From Prionailurus bengalensis (Eukaryota; Chordata; Mammalia; Carnivora; Felidae): DNA of 64,000 nt. The stretch lies in contig NC_057356.1 of the NCBI RefSeq assembly GCF_016509475.1, positions 15,699,501 to 15,763,500 of the forward strand, in the 5' to 3' direction. Positions within the stretch are counted from its first letter, which is position 1. Every line of letters starts with the position of its first letter. The notes beneath the pieces were generated by a model. That model searched no databases and had not been told where the DNA came from. It saw only the letters and a list, made by a program, of their open reading frames with translations. Shown here piece by piece: positions 1 to 10,599 of the stretch. The translations under genes were made by a program, and so were the position numbers.

Positions 1-334
1 AGAGGGAGAGAAAAGGAAGACAAGCCAATAAAGGGTGCATCATTGAACCTGTTGCCCTTGTGGGCCAACCACCATGCAAGCCCTCTGGGAAACCACCACA
101 GAATGGGAGACGGGGTTGTTTACTTGTTTCCATCCTCTGTTGGGTGGTGTCACCCCTGAGATGTTAACTCCCCCAAACTTGTGGGCTTTGGCGAAAGACC
201 TAAGGCAGAAAGGAAGAGATGCAAATGAGAGATGTGGGACATTGCCATAGTGTACAGGAGCTGTCCCCACAGCAGCTGAGGTTGGAGGAAGGCAAAGAAG
301 GTATAGCAGGTGCCACTAAGTAACATTCGCGGGG

Positions 335-535
335 CATTTATTTGTGCCAGATTGTTAACTCACATTTAGTCACGCCTTGACCCATTCAACCCACCCAAAA
401 CCATTGTGAGGTAAATCTTAACCACCACCACATGCCAGACGAAGACAATGAGTCTTAGATAAATTAAATGACTTATTGAAGGCCACAGATCTGGAAGTAG
501 CTACAGGACTGGGCATTTAAATCCAGATCTGTTTT
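335..535 (-). repeat. MIR SINE, antisense, degraded
   Basis: This reads as the reverse complement of a mammalian-wide MIR. It runs from a 'catttatttgtgccag' lead through 'cattgtgaggtaaatc' to a diverged form of the 'cacagctggtaagtg' core and 'aaatccagatctg'. It is old and heavily mutated, so both ends are approximate. It has no coding potential. Confidence 0.6.
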
Positions 536-539
536 CTGG

Positions 540-1200
540 AGGTTCTAGGGAAGTCATTCTGGCTCCTCCCACATCCTCTGTCTCTGAGAGGGGAAGGTCT
601 ACATACTACATAGTCCCACCCTCTGAGCCACAGATGATTGGACCAGAGGAAAAACACCTGATACAAGCCGCACCAATCAGATTCTCTCATCTGAGAATCT
701 GGACCTCAAAACTGACCCAGGCAGCCACAGAGGATGGAGATGATGTCCAGTAAACTCCAGGGCTGGGACCACGATTTTGCCACAACTGGAAAAGAATAAG
801 GAAGCAAATGTGCAGAAATAAGTGGTCTTGAGCGCTGGTGCCTTTTGGAAGAGCCCAAGAGACAGAGCAAGTAGCTAAATTTTCCTGCCATTGGAGTCCA
901 TCTTTTCTCCCCTTGAGTTGGATGAATGTGTTTCCATTCCTGCCAACCACAGATCCTTGAATAAAACACAATCTTAAAAAAAAAAAAGAGAGACAAGAAC
1001 CCTCAAGAGGGCATGTTCATGACAGGGGTGACATGAAGATTTGGGGTGTCCATGGGTTTCTCTGTAATAGCTCTGCCTGGCCTCTGTAAAGAGACAGAGC
1101 AAAGATAGTACCCAGATGATGGAGAGGAATGGGACAAAGATGTCAAACGTGGCTACAGAATGAAAGATGCTTCATTAGGGGTCCAGTGTCAGCTGCTGCT
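540..1200. other. Unique sequence, no gene recognised
   Basis: I see no gene, promoter or recognisable repeat here. An A-rich run at 975-988 could be the tail of an old retroposed fragment, but I could not identify its body. The open frames on the minus strand (687-996) have no recognisable domain and overlap one another in different frames, as chance frames do. Confidence 0.4.
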
Positions 1201-1262
1201 CCTTTTTCTTCCTCCTCCTCCTCTTCCTCCTCCTCCTCCTTCTTCTTCTTCCTCTTTTCTTT
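1201..1262. repeat. Polypyrimidine (CCT/CTT)n tract
   Basis: An interrupted CTT/CCT trinucleotide tract about 60 bp long. It creates a false proline/serine-rich open frame at 1160-1369. Such mirror-like homopurine-homopyrimidine tracts can form triplex DNA, but nothing here shows a function. Confidence 0.85.
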
Positions 1263-2139
1263 TGATTCTGCTTCTTAATAAAAGAAAGGAGCACAGCTCA
1301 GGCCGCATCCATCACCATGGCTTTCCCACTAATAAAAGCAGCCTGATGATGGGCTTCTGCACCCAGTGAGTCCCAGTTCATTTTTCGCCCCTTTGTTGGC
1401 TGCAGTGTAAGACAGCTCGAGAAGAAATTAATACTCCGAGTCGGTGTCAGCCCCGCTGACAGCAGATCAAGGCTGAAAGACAAATTGCTCATTACAGTTC
1501 AGGGATCTGGAGCCGGGAGAAGACAGCCAGGCCATCCCCTGCCAGCTCCAAGTAGCTCCCACCAGTGACTGACTTCAGCTGGGGACCTGCCCTGGCTTCT
1601 GCCTGCCTGTGGGGTTTGCTGGGGGGCTGGTTGTGGGTGAACACAACCGCTTTGGACCATCTCGGAGCCCCTCATCAGTCATGTTTGCATCACTGGTGGG
1701 ACCAAATCTAAAGCTCTGGAAAAGGTGCTTGTGTGGGTCACCTGTCCATCCTGGGGTCATGATGGCGGCTCTGGGTGGCAGGAGAGTTAATAGGAAAGCA
1801 GAGGACCCTGGTACAATGAGAAATCAAACATGGACAGGAACCCCACTGTTGTCCCTTGCCTTGTTTTCTCGACCACTGTCCTCTGATCTTCTTATGTCTG
1901 ACACTTTGATTCCTTGACAGTCAGGGGATATGGTGTTTTGTGGCCGGAGTCCCACACAAGGCCTTGACCCAAAGGGCAAATGGGGGCTGAGATCTAGCCA
2001 TGCTACATTTATTAACCACATACTCTGGCACAAGGCTGCATGCCTTTGGAGAGAGGTGGCTTTTCCTAATTTGCACAAAGGTGCTGCTTGGATTAGTGAA
2101 GGTCCTGGCAACATTACATATGAGAGCCCCTGGCTTATT
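1263..2139. other. Unique sequence, no gene recognised
   Basis: Mostly unique sequence with moderate GC content. Frames of about 100 codons occur on both strands over the same bases (1609-1917 plus, 1824-2114 minus). None shows a domain, codon bias or splice signals that convince me. Confidence 0.4.
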
Positions 2140-2215
2140 CATTGTCCATTTCTGTTGAGTAGAATATAAGCTCCATCAGGGCAGCGACTGTGCTGGGAAT
2201 ATTCCACCTGTCTCT
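2140..2215 (+). repeat. L2 LINE fragment
   Basis: The phrase 'gaatataagctccatcagggcag' in spirit matches the L2 3' region, which typically reads 'taagctccatgagggcag'. It is a short, old fragment and probably belongs to the same insertion as the L2 3' end at 2640-2757. Confidence 0.55.
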
Positions 2216-2639
2216 CCAGGTCCACTTACCACCCTTCTCCTCCCTTCTCCATGACCAGAGAGAATCACCTCCATGGCCTGTGTCAGTGGGCTCCCTTGCT
2301 TTCAGGCTCCTGGTTGGACTCAGCCCACAGGAGGCACCATTGGGAGATCAAAGGTGGGAGAAGACAGAGGTTGGAGTAGTTATTCCCTGTGTCCTTTCTG
2401 CCTTGTTGATGTTGTGGGTCATGACTTTACCAAGGTCCTGCTCCTGACCCGTGTCTCCATACAGCTCCCCTGTTTGGTTCTCTCCCTGGCTTTGCCCCTA
2501 AGAGTGGGGGAAACCTCTGGCTGTTGCTAAGCCCTAGAGAACTGCATTACCCTTATAGGTTTCTCTATATGCTGCCTTGCCTTTGTAAATAGTGTCTTTA
2601 TTCTACTCTCCTCAAATTCCTGGTTTGCCTGCACCATTT

Positions 2640-2757
2640 CTTTCCTACTGGGAGCCCAACTAGGATACAGGGACTTGGCCTGCTTCCTTACTGTATCCCC
2701 AGGGCCCAGAAGAGTGCCTGGAACTGAGCCACCACCAACATCTGTTGAATGAATGAA
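2640..2757 (+). repeat. L2 LINE 3' end
   Basis: It shows the L2 3' terminal signature: 'tatccccagggcccagaa', then 'agtgcctgga', and a terminal TGAATGAATGAA. L2 is an ancient mammalian LINE, inactive for about 100 million years. Reading direction is plus. Confidence 0.7.
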
Positions 2758-2759
2758 TT

Positions 2760-3655
2760 CTGATCACAAAAGTAGGGACAGGCCCTTGGTTTCTCAGTGC
2801 TTTGCCAAAAGCGGACCGGCATCTTCTTCATTCAGCAACAGCTCGGCTGCTGGAAATTGGTCACCAGGACTATCCCTCCCACCTCATCTTCTGTGTTCAG
2901 CAGACCCCAAATCTCCCCATTCTCAACCATTTATTTCAGATGACAAAAGGACCCTGTCTGAAAACATTCTGACTTTCTTTCTCACTGGGGGGTGAAAAAT
3001 AATAATAAGTATTACACTAAGAAAAGCATCCTTTTTGATTTCTCAAAAGTATTTCCTCTGTCATTCTTTTCTTTACATCCATTTGCCAGACCTCTTCTCC
3101 TAAATTAGTGCTGGTGGCTGCTTCCTCACCATGTTAATTCTACTCTGAAAAAGCATGGGGGCGACACGGGATACAACAGAGCCATTCAGTCTTGGGAGAC
3201 ACTGCGCAGTCACAACAAAGGCATGAGTCTTCAGAGCAGCCGTTCAAGAGCTCTTGGGCATAATGACCAGGTGGTGGCATTCTCATCCTAGGGGGCTGTG
3301 CAGTATTCTCCCTCCAGGGTCTTGCAGAAACGGCATTGTCAGAGAAAACCACGATTTAACGGCAGCATGACAGGAACCTTGAAACTAATGGTACCCAACC
3401 CAGATATCAGAGCCAGGCAAATGTAGGAGACAACTGGAAGGCAATTACCTTACCATCCATGCTTACAACTCTGTCATTAACCATCTGAGCATTGCAGGAA
3501 GCCCTTCCCCTCTGGAAGGTCAAATTCATATGGTGCCAAGTAGTTGAAAGAGAAGAGCTGGTAACTTGGGGACAACAGGACAGATCTTTCAATGGAGAAT
3601 TTTCCAGAGCCATACACAGAGCATCTTATCCACTTCCTGTATTTCCCTTTCTCCT
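2760..3655. other. Unique sequence, no gene recognised
   Basis: No gene or clear repeat is visible. The short ATAATAATAA run near 2999 and scattered short frames carry no evidence of function. Confidence 0.4.
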
Positions 3656-3662
3656 CTCTGTG

Positions 3663-3718
<56 letters not shown>
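3656..3718. repeat. Compound microsatellite (TCTG)n(TC)n(AC)n
   Basis: Three adjacent simple tracts follow one another: about four TCTG units, about ten TC units and about nine AC units. Compound tracts of this kind are usually highly length-polymorphic. They generate false repetitive open frames in three phases. Confidence 0.95.
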
Positions 3719-3930
3719 TTCAATCCAAATGGTATAGCTCTTCTGTTTTCCAAACCCAGTTTCCACCAAGCTTTGTTTATTCAGGCTAGGAAAAGTGGCA
3801 TTGCCTACTTGACAAGAAGCTTTTGATTAAAAACACTGAACTCTGCCCAAGTAATTGTACTACACACAAGAAAAACATTTGAGGGCCTGAAGAGAAGTTT
3901 CCCTTTGTTGCTAGCCTAAAATAATGGTTT

Positions 3931-3950
3931 AAAGAAAGAAAGAAAGAAAA
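3931..3950. repeat. Short (GAAA)n microsatellite
   Basis: About five imperfect AAAG units. It is a short tetranucleotide tract with nothing else notable. Confidence 0.8.
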
Positions 3951-4004
3951 GACCTCTGGCTTATATTGTTTGAACAAAACTTGCATCTGTACATTCTAGA
4001 ATTT

Positions 4005-4313
4005 GCTCAATTTTTCCCTAATGTGCATGCAGGATGTTTTCTATACATTTTAATGGCGAAAGTCATATAAATGAAATCTGTTTGTGCTGCAAAAAAGGCA
4101 ATTGCTAGACATATAAAAGCAAAAGTCTCTTTTGAGTATGACTTCCTGTCCATCTCCCATCTCTGGAGGTAAATACTTTTGTGGATGATGTGGCCCCTCC
4201 CATACCCTTTCTCTATAGGTATAAATGTATACGTGGGAATCTTCACACATGTTTTACTTTGAGAATAATTTTGTTTTTCATAAGTGGGGTTCTACCACAT
4301 GTATTATTGCATA
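4005..4313 (+). repeat. Old L1 (L1M) 3' region, first segment
   Basis: AT-rich sequence resembling an old L1M 3' region ('cataaatgaaatctg', 'gggttctaccacatg'). The same element seems to resume at about 4725-4764 and 5031-5215 after three later SINE insertions. Family placement is from general resemblance only. Confidence 0.45.
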
Positions 4314-4507
4314 ATTTTTAAATATTTATTTTTGAGAGAGAGTGCAAGCAGAGGAGGGGCAGGGAGAGGGGGAGATACAGAATCCAAAGCAGGCTCCAGG
4401 CTCCGAGCTGTCAGCAGAGAGCCTGACGCGGGCTCAAACCAAGAACCGCAAGATCACGACCTGAGCTGAAGTCAGACGCTTAACCGACGGAGCCACCCAG
4501 GTGCCCC
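4314..4507 (-). mobile_element. CAN-SINE, antisense (first of a pile-up)
   Basis: Read on the minus strand it has the tRNA-Lys-derived head (GGGGCACCTGGGTGGCTCCG), a B-box region, the CT tract (here as GA) and an A-rich tail. A TTATTGCA(T/C)AA(A)TTTT target-site copy lies on each side, the right-hand copy at 4508. It is moderately diverged. The open frames on it are not genes. Confidence 0.92.
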
Positions 4508-4521
4508 TTATTGCACAAATT

Positions 4522-4724
4522 TTAATGTTTACTTGTTTTTGAGAGAGAGAGAGAGCGAGCTAGTGGAGGAGGGCAGAGAGAGAGAGAGAGAGGGAGACAC
4601 AGAATCCAAAGCAGGCTCCAAGCTGGCAGCACAGAGCCCGACATGGGACTCAAACTCACGAACCATGAGATCATGACCTGAGCCAAAGTCAGGTGCTTAA
4701 CTGACTGAGCCACCCAGGCGCCCC
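4522..4724 (-). mobile_element. CAN-SINE, antisense (second of a pile-up)
   Basis: Head at the right end (GGGGCGCCTGGGTGGCTCAG on the minus strand), GA-rich tract at 4550-4600, tail at the left. It sits directly against the previous SINE. TTATTGCACAAATTTT flanks it exactly at 4508-4523 and 4725-4740, so it used the same target site as its neighbour. Confidence 0.95.
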
Positions 4725-4764
4725 TTATTGCACAAATTTTGGAAACTTAAGAATACTCTTGGGG

Positions 4765-5014
4765 GGGCGCCTGGGTGGCGCAGTCGGTTGAGCGACCGAC
4801 TTCAGCCAGGTCACGATCTCGCGGTCCGTGAGTTCGAGCCCCGCGTCGGGCTCTGGGCTGATGGCTTAGAGCCTGGAGCTTGTTTCCGATTCCGTGTCTC
4901 CCTCTCTCTCTGCCCCTCCCCCGTTCATGCTCTGTCTCTCTCTGTCCCAAAAATTTAAAAAAAAAAGTTAAAAAGAAAGAAAAAAAAGAAAAAGAAAAAA
5001 AAATAGAAAAAAAA
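4765..5014 (+). mobile_element. Young CAN-SINE, sense, with long A/G-rich tail
   Basis: A nearly consensus felid-type CAN-SINE: GGGGCGCCTGGGTGGCGCAG head, A box CGCAGTCGGTTGAGCG, B box GAGTTCGAGCCCC, CT tract, then an unusually long impure A tail (about 60 bp of AAAG/AAAAG). The target-site duplication AAGAATACTCTTGGGG is at 4749-4764 and 5015-5030. The high CpG content of the body indicates recent insertion. Confidence 0.97.
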
Positions 5015-5030
5015 AAGAATACTCTTGGGG

Positions 5031-5215
5031 ATCTTTTCATGGTGGACTTAGTACATAAAAACTTACTTTTTTGTTTCTAATGGCTGCCTAGAATTCAGTA
5101 GTTTATTTCATTAGGTCCCTATCGATGCACATTCAGGCGATTCCTAACGTCTGGTTATTATACGCGGTGCTACAATAAAATACTCGTACGTTGCCTCCTT
5201 GGACATATGAGCTCA
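5031..5215 (+). repeat. Old L1 (L1M) 3' region, continuing segment
   Basis: This appears to continue the element at 4005-4313: 'aatggctgcctagaattc', 'caggcgattcctaacg' and similar text match the final part of old L1 3' regions. It is diverged and the right edge is uncertain. Confidence 0.45.
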
Positions 5216-5466
5216 CATTTCTATATGGTAGAGACAATTATAGCAGTTAGGATGCTTTTGGCTGCAAACAAAAGAAAACGCACAGCCGAGCAACAAGGGC
5301 TTTATTTACGACAAGTCTAACGTAGGTCAGTTCCAAAGATGGTTAATTTGAAGGCTCGGTGCCACCATCACGGACCCAGGTGCCTCCTTTCCATCCTTCT
5401 GTTCTGCCACCCTCAGAAGATGGGAATGCCCCCCTCCAGTGGTCACATGATAGCTAGAGATGTTCT
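5216..5466 (+). repeat. Ancient interspersed repeat (family A), left part
   Basis: It shares a diverged pattern ('ttttggctgcaaacaaaag', then 'gtcacatga' further on) with segments near 8845-9200, 15965-16440 and 30880-31260, which suggests one old dispersed family. I cannot name the family with certainty. A young SINE interrupts it at 5467-5694. Confidence 0.35.
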
Positions 5467-5694
5467 TTTTTTTTTTTTAATTTTTTTTTTTCAACGTTTA
5501 TTTATTTTTGGGACAGAGAGAGACAGAGCATGAACGGGGGAGGGGCAGAGAGAGAGGGAGACACAGAATCGGAAACAGGCTCCAGGCTCTGAGCCATCAG
5601 CCCAGAGCCTGACGCGGGGCTCGAACTCACGGACCGCGAGATCGTGACCTGGCTGAAGTCGGACGCTTAACCGACTGCGCCACCCAGGCGCCCC
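5467..5694 (-). mobile_element. Young CAN-SINE, antisense
   Basis: Minus-strand reading gives GGGGCGCCTGGGTGGCGCAG, the A box CAGTCGGTTAAGCG, CGCGGTCCGTGAGTTCGAG, the CT tract and a long A tail. The TAGCTAGAGATGTTCT target-site duplication is at 5451-5466, with a copy carrying one mismatch at 5695-5710. The body is close to consensus, so the element is young. Confidence 0.97.
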
Positions 5695-5710
5695 TAGCTA
5701 GGGATGTTCT

Positions 5711-5835
5711 ACGTGACCCTGCCGAAAGATCTTCAACTTTCCTATCAGCCTGGACTGAGCTGCCAGGTAACATACACACCAGTCACTGGAAGGAAGGCAG
5801 TGTAACCAACCATCACGACTGGCATGGACCGCCAT
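5711..5835. other. Unclassified sequence right of the SINE
   Basis: This continues the host sequence interrupted by the SINE and probably includes the end of old repeat family A. I see no gene. Confidence 0.3.
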
Positions 5836-6210
5836 GATTCCTCCTCTGGATCTTGGGGGAAGATGGGGGAGAAAATGGATTTCATTAATCAATATGCCAT
5901 CCAGAAAATATGTATCCTTTGCAGTCCACCAGTTGTATCTGAAAATATATTTCTTCACATATTCACCTACTCTTAGTAAGATGTTTAAAACTGTTGCCGA
6001 TAAGATGGGCAAAGAGGGCATCTCGTTGTTTTCTTGCATCTACTTGATTTCTAACAAGATGGATGATCATCTATTTATTGTTTATCTGGATTTTCTCTTC
6101 TGAAAATTACCTATTTGTATCATCCGCCTTATTTTCTATTGGACAGCTTGCTGTGTTTTTATTGATTTGTTGGGAGTTCGATATATACATCCTGGACACA
6201 CGTAATCAAG
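5836..6210 (+). repeat. Probable old L1 3' fragment
   Basis: The order 'ttttctcttctgaaaatt', 'cctatttgtat', 'gttgggagttcgatatata' resembles the well-known L1 3' text about 'seconds of flight to a short-read' phrase order in older L1 families (…tttgtatatc…gagttctttatata…). It is diverged, and open frames across it are chance. Confidence 0.4.
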
Positions 6211-6799
6211 AAATTTTAAAAGATTGTTAAGAAAAAAGAACACTTAAAATCATCTGTCTTCGTCCTTCCTTGGATTCTCAAGGGCTTCTGTAAGAGTTCA
6301 GGAAACAAAGCAATCGTGTTGCGTGGAAAAGGTTAGGGTGACATGCTTTCCAAAGGGTGTGCCTCAGAACGGAAGTGCTTTGCCAGGTGTCACAATACAT
6401 TTTGGAAACGCCACAGAAAATGTCCTGTCTTTCAGAGTCCCACAATATCACAAGTAGCCATAGGGACCAGCTCTGTTGTTTGCTCATGACTACTCCCTCT
6501 CACGGTGTGACCTCAGACACATCATTCCGTCTTTCTGAGCCTTATCCTCATTGTACTCTAGTCCTCAGGTGGCTGTTAGGGAGTGTAGCGGATGCATCCA
6601 TGCTCTCCTGGTGTCCCCTTGGCTCTTACAGGCTCATGCAAATCCATGGCTCTCTGTCTATGGTCTGAGGCAGTCCAGGAGGGGCAGAAAGGTAATGCCC
6701 TCAGGAGCAGCCCTCCACCAACGGCAGACAAATGCTGGTGGATAAGGACCCAGCCTACACTGCTTTCAGATGCAACAAGTCTGTGGCACGTTCTGTACC
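6211..6799. other. Unique sequence, no gene recognised
   Basis: No exon, promoter or repeat that I can name. Three overlapping plus-strand frames (6357-6855) differ in phase and share no domain, so they look like chance frames. Confidence 0.4.
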
Positions 6800-7017
6800 A
6801 AGGGTCGACAAACCACAGCTCAGCAGCTAAATCTAGCCACCACCTGCTCTTATAAGGTTTTACTGGAAAATGGCCACACCCACTGGTTTATACATCATAC
6901 ATACTGTCTGACTGCTTTCACATTACGAGGGTGGAGTTACACAACAGGGACTGTATACCCTGCAAAGCCTGAAATATTTAGTGTGGCCCATTCCGCACAA
7001 GTCTGCTGACTGACCCT
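6800..7017 (-). mobile_element. Non-autonomous hAT-type DNA element
   Basis: It begins AGGGTCGACAAAC and ends near GTCTGCTGACTGACCCT, a diverged inverted pair matching the CAGGGGTCGGCAAAC ends of a common mammalian hAT-Charlie MITE. The interior also fits ('ttactggaaaatggccaca', 'aaagcctgaaatattta'). Orientation is relative to the usual consensus. It is long inactive. Confidence 0.7.
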
Positions 7018-7313
7018 CACTCTATATACCATTCCTATCTACCTGGGATGAGCCCAGCTCACCAACAGTGGTAACCTACTTGCTCATTAGCACAATTTCC
7101 TCTCCTTGTTTCACTCCCTTGCTGGTGTTTCCTGGGATCACCCCCCACCCCAAATACATTACTTGTGCTTATAAAGCTGTGATGTCCTGGGCAAATTTAC
7201 AGAAGAATGGACCGATTGGAAGAGGGTAGGGGGTTGCACACAATGCTTGGTCTGAGGTCCAGGGCTAAAACATTTGAGGGTTAGAGTCCCCGCCCCCTTC
7301 ACTTCCACAAATC

Positions 7314-7315
<2 letters not shown>
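7018..7315. other. Unique sequence, no gene recognised
   Basis: A short interval with no recognisable gene or repeat. Confidence 0.4.

Positions 7316-7357
<42 letters not shown>
7316..7357. repeat. (CA)n microsatellite
   Basis: About 21 uninterrupted CA units, long enough to be highly polymorphic. The threonine/histidine-rich frame across it is an artefact. Confidence 0.97.
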
Positions 7358-7359
<2 letters not shown>

Positions 7360-7739
7360 CATGCACACGCACACGTGCACTGAGCCTGTTATTTGTGGTG
7401 GTTATAGCCTACGTTGTTACTGTTCGTGGTTGCGGACTTGCAAACAAACAGAAAATGAAAATGAAAACAGGGAGATGAAGACGCTTCTCTCTCCTTGGAC
7501 CCTGACTCTTGTGAGTGGCCACGTGAAAGAGCAGACTTTCTTCATAGGGAAACAGTTGGTTTCTTCTGTAACTATGTGCATTTGCATATGTAAAATAAAC
7601 AGGGCATCAAACATGTCTCCTAGAGGGGAGAGGGGCTCCCTGTCACGTCTCACCATTCCATGCAATGCTACACTAATGCCACTCTCAAAATTCGGGGGAC
7701 AAGGGCTGTAGTCTTAAATGCACCGAACCTCTTCTCACC
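7358..7739. other. Unique sequence, no gene recognised
   Basis: No exon signals that I trust. Plus- and minus-strand frames of 82-145 codons overlap over 7274-7711 and have no domain. Confidence 0.4.
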
Positions 7740-8024
7740 TCCAGACATTTGTACCAGCTGCTTTTGCTGCTAGAACCCTCCCTTAATACGTGCACTATTG
7801 TCATTATTTGAGTCTTAGTTTAGACATCACGCCCCCCCACCCCCCAAGAAGCCTTCCTTAACCCCTCCTCCAAGTGCCACTAAGCAGCCCAGGTCCCTCT
7901 GTAACGTGGTGTTTGCTGTGCTTACCAGACTTTCCCATTGTGGTACTTACCATAAGAACTAAATAAATGTTTGTTGAATATCTTTTTCTCCTACCAGACT
8001 CTAAGCTTCCTGGGCATATAAGGT
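7740..8024 (+). repeat. L2 LINE 3' portion
   Basis: Typical L2 3' order: a cysteine/proline-type 'ctgcttttgctgctagaacc' start, 'gaagccttccttaaccc', and 'aataaatgtttgttgaat' near 7961. 'gactctaagcttcctgggc' follows. Old and diverged. Confidence 0.65.
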
Positions 8025-8145
8025 TCTTTTGAGTTATACCCAGAAAAGGAACTGCGGGATCATATGCTAATTCTAGTTTTAATCTTTTTAAGGAACGGTC
8101 CTCACTGTTTTGCCACAGTTGGCTATACCATTTTATATGCTATCT
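8025..8145 (+). repeat. Old L1 3' fragment
   Basis: The phrase order 'acccagaaaaggaactgc', 'atcatatgctaattctag' and 'ttttgccacagttggctat' matches old L1 3' sequence ('ggaattgctgggtcatatgg'... 'ttttccacagtggctg'). Short and diverged. Confidence 0.6.
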
Positions 8146-8264
8146 TCTCTTAAATGTCATCTACCTCGGGGTGCCTTCAGGATTTATGGAAGATGTTCTG
8201 AGGACTTGGACACTAACCATTAAATTACTGGGGTGCCAGCCAATGGCTCAATGCCTTAGGCATG

Positions 8265-8515
8265 GAAATAAATGTTAGAGCTTGGACTCTAGTCTCAGAC
8301 TGATCTGCGTTGGCGTGCCAACTCTCACACTTCGTAGCTGTGTGACTTTGGGCAAGTTACTTAACCCTTCTGAGCCTCAGTTTCTGTCTCTTTACAATGA
8401 CAGCAATAATAATCCCTACCTGAAAGGGCTGTTGCCAATGGCACAAAGAACAGTGTGTGTAATGTGGGTGGTGCAGGGCCTGGCACACAGCAAGTGTCAG
8501 TGAATGAGAGTGTGT
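8265..8515 (+). repeat. MIR SINE, nearly full length
   Basis: Good MIR: 'agagcttggactctagt', then 'agctgtgtgactttgggc', 'aagttacttaaccc', 'cctcagtttc' and a 3' part 'gcctggcacacagcaagt'. Old. Open frames on both strands here (8282-8599) are repeat-derived. Confidence 0.85.
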
Positions 8516-8844
8516 TATTGTCGCTACGTTATTATTGTTGGTACCCCTGGAGAAAGCTAAGAGAATTTTGATGTGTAGGTTGAAAGGACCTTTCTGCATT
8601 AGGATAAATGAAGGTCTGCTGTCTTTTCTTCTTTCTGAACCCTGGAAAACTGCTTGGCCTCGGGTTGCTACTTCTAGAAGCCTTCTGCAGTGGGGTCCTG
8701 CAGTGTGTCTGGGGATTGCCTGGTGCCACTAAGTGCTCACCTGATTTGCTGCATTGCAAGGGACAGAGAGGTCAGAACTCGGGGCAGGGCCTTGGAAACA
8801 TTCAGAGATCCGTCATCGCAAGATCAGTTCACCCACGCCCTCTT
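8516..8844. other. Unique sequence, no gene recognised
   Basis: No gene or nameable repeat. Overlapping frames in several phases (8532-8881) argue against coding. Confidence 0.4.
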
Positions 8845-9220
8845 GGTCATAAGTAACACAAACTCTTTCAGAGAAGTTTGATCAAAAAAGGGGGAATTTA
8901 TCCTAAGGACAAGGGATGTCCTGTGTCATTCAATGGCAGAAGTTGCAGTGTAGCCTCCTGAGAATGGCCCCAGCACCCAGGACATCATCGTTCGCCTCTT
9001 GTCCCTTTATCTCTGCCCACACCCCCTCTCTGCAGACCAGCATTCATGGAAGAAGGTGGCTGCAGGCTCTTCTGAGAACTGCCTTCTGCTGGACTGCAGC
9101 CAGCTTAGAATGACGCACTGCAGTTGCCCAATCTTCACCTCGTGGGTGAGCAGAGGTGGACACGTGACCCCAGCTGGGCCAATCAGATTCTTCCTTGGGA
9201 CTCTGGAATCGAGGCTGATT
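8845..9220 (+). repeat. Ancient interspersed repeat (family A), diverged
   Basis: It follows the family A order seen elsewhere in the window: 'aatttatcctaaggac', a CT-rich middle, 'agaaggtggctgcagg', 'gacacgtgacccc' and 'tgggccaatcagattc'. I infer a common old dispersed element from this similarity, not from a database match. Confidence 0.35.
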
Positions 9221-9250
9221 AGTCTTGGCTGGTTTTCTCCCCTCCAATAT

Positions 9251-9380
9251 GGTGATGATAACAGTAATCTTTACCTTGTCGGACTGTGGTGCAATTACTA
9301 AAAAGAGTGCATGTCAAGTTCTTAGCCCAAGCCAGGGCACACAGTGAGCGCCCAGGAAAGCTCCACTGGTATTATCATTG
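9251..9380 (+). repeat. MIR SINE 3' half
   Basis: 'gatgataacagtaatc' followed by 'agtgcatgtcaagttctta' and 'ccagggcacacagtgagcg' is the 3' half of MIR. Old. Confidence 0.6.
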
Positions 9381-9389
9381 TTCTTCCAA

Positions 9390-9470
9390 AGGCCAAGCTT
9401 CCCAGCCTAGCACCCAGTGGTGCTCAATAGATATTTATTGGAATAAATAAAGGAATCAATCAACGAGAGA
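9390..9470 (+). repeat. L2 LINE 3' tail
   Basis: 'cctagcacccagtggtgct' then 'caatagatatttattgg' and 'aataaataaagg' resembles the end of L2. Short and approximate. Confidence 0.5.
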
Positions 9471-10599
9471 ATGCCATAGGCTGAAGTCACCCATGCTCTT
9501 TGATGATGCTCAGGTATAGCAAGACATGCACTTCATGTTTGTGCACAATGCTTCTCTCTTCCAAACACTGGACTTTGTATCTTGAATAAAACCAAGTTGA
9601 ACATCCCACAGCCCCTCGCGTTGTGAGGTGCAGGTGCTATGTAAGAGTTTTGAGAGTTTCCAGGTGCTCATGATACATTTTACAGGTCATTAAACCTCTA
9701 GTTAGACAAACTCAATCATGTGTATTCGTTAAAATGAGATTTGGGCCATTTCGGAGCCTAGGCTCATAGTGCAGGAAATATGGTCTGAGTCTTCTTTTGT
9801 CAGGGAGGTGGGGGGTGGGGGATGCGTTCCACAATAGCATCAAAGAGTTCCACGGCGTATTTTCTCATTTTATAGTTTCTGGGGCCATCCCCTCCTCTTC
9901 TGAATGGTTCCTGTTCTGCATTCACTACCCCTAAACAGTATTTATGTTGTCTGAGTCTCCACCTACACCGTGGGCTCAAAAATGCACGCCCTGGAGATTT
10001 GTACCTGCATTAACTGGGGAGAATGTTTATGTTTTTAAAATGTAGCCGCAATAAACGACTTTCGAAATGTACCTTGGACAAACACAGACAAACACATGAT
10101 TAATCAACTCACCCTCAGAGCAAAAGTCACAGGGAAAAGTTTTGTGGACAGAATGTTCTCCCAATGGTTTAGAAAAGAGCCTCCAAAGTAGCACCTGTGT
10201 CCACACCGTGGCAGGTTTTAAGAGGAGAGAAATATCAGTCTGTAGCTTCCTGTGTCTGTGTGACATTTTCAGCGAACGAATCCAGCAAGGAAATAAGGAC
10301 TCATTTAATGGAACTCCCCTCAGCACTGTGGTCAGGATGACAAAAGGTCAGATGGCCTTTTCTGGTCCAGCAGGGAAACAGTGAAGCCATCAGGCATTAA
10401 CAAGCACCTTCAGGAAGAGAACGCTCTCACACGCCTTCTTTGGTCTGGCAAAAAGTGTTTAACAGCCCCAAGCATCTTGAGCTTACACATTTTTGAGTCC
10501 CAAGATCCGGGAACAGTGACAAGCCTTTAATGGGTCCCCAGAAAATATCTGTTGAATTAATAATATTCTTGCAAGACAAAAAAAAAAAAAAAGACATGC
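9471..10599. other. Unique sequence, no gene recognised
   Basis: More than 1 kb without a gene or nameable repeat. The section 10020-10330 contains AT-rich homeodomain-like words (TGATTAATCA at 10097) and little repeat content. It is a weak candidate for a conserved noncoding element. Confidence 0.35.

Noticed and set aside
1160..1369. Proline-rich small protein
   Set aside because: It is made almost entirely of the CCT/CTT tract at 1201-1262.
3492..3826. Three overlapping Ser/Leu/Thr-rich frames
   Set aside because: They are three translations of the same TCTG/TC/AC microsatellite.
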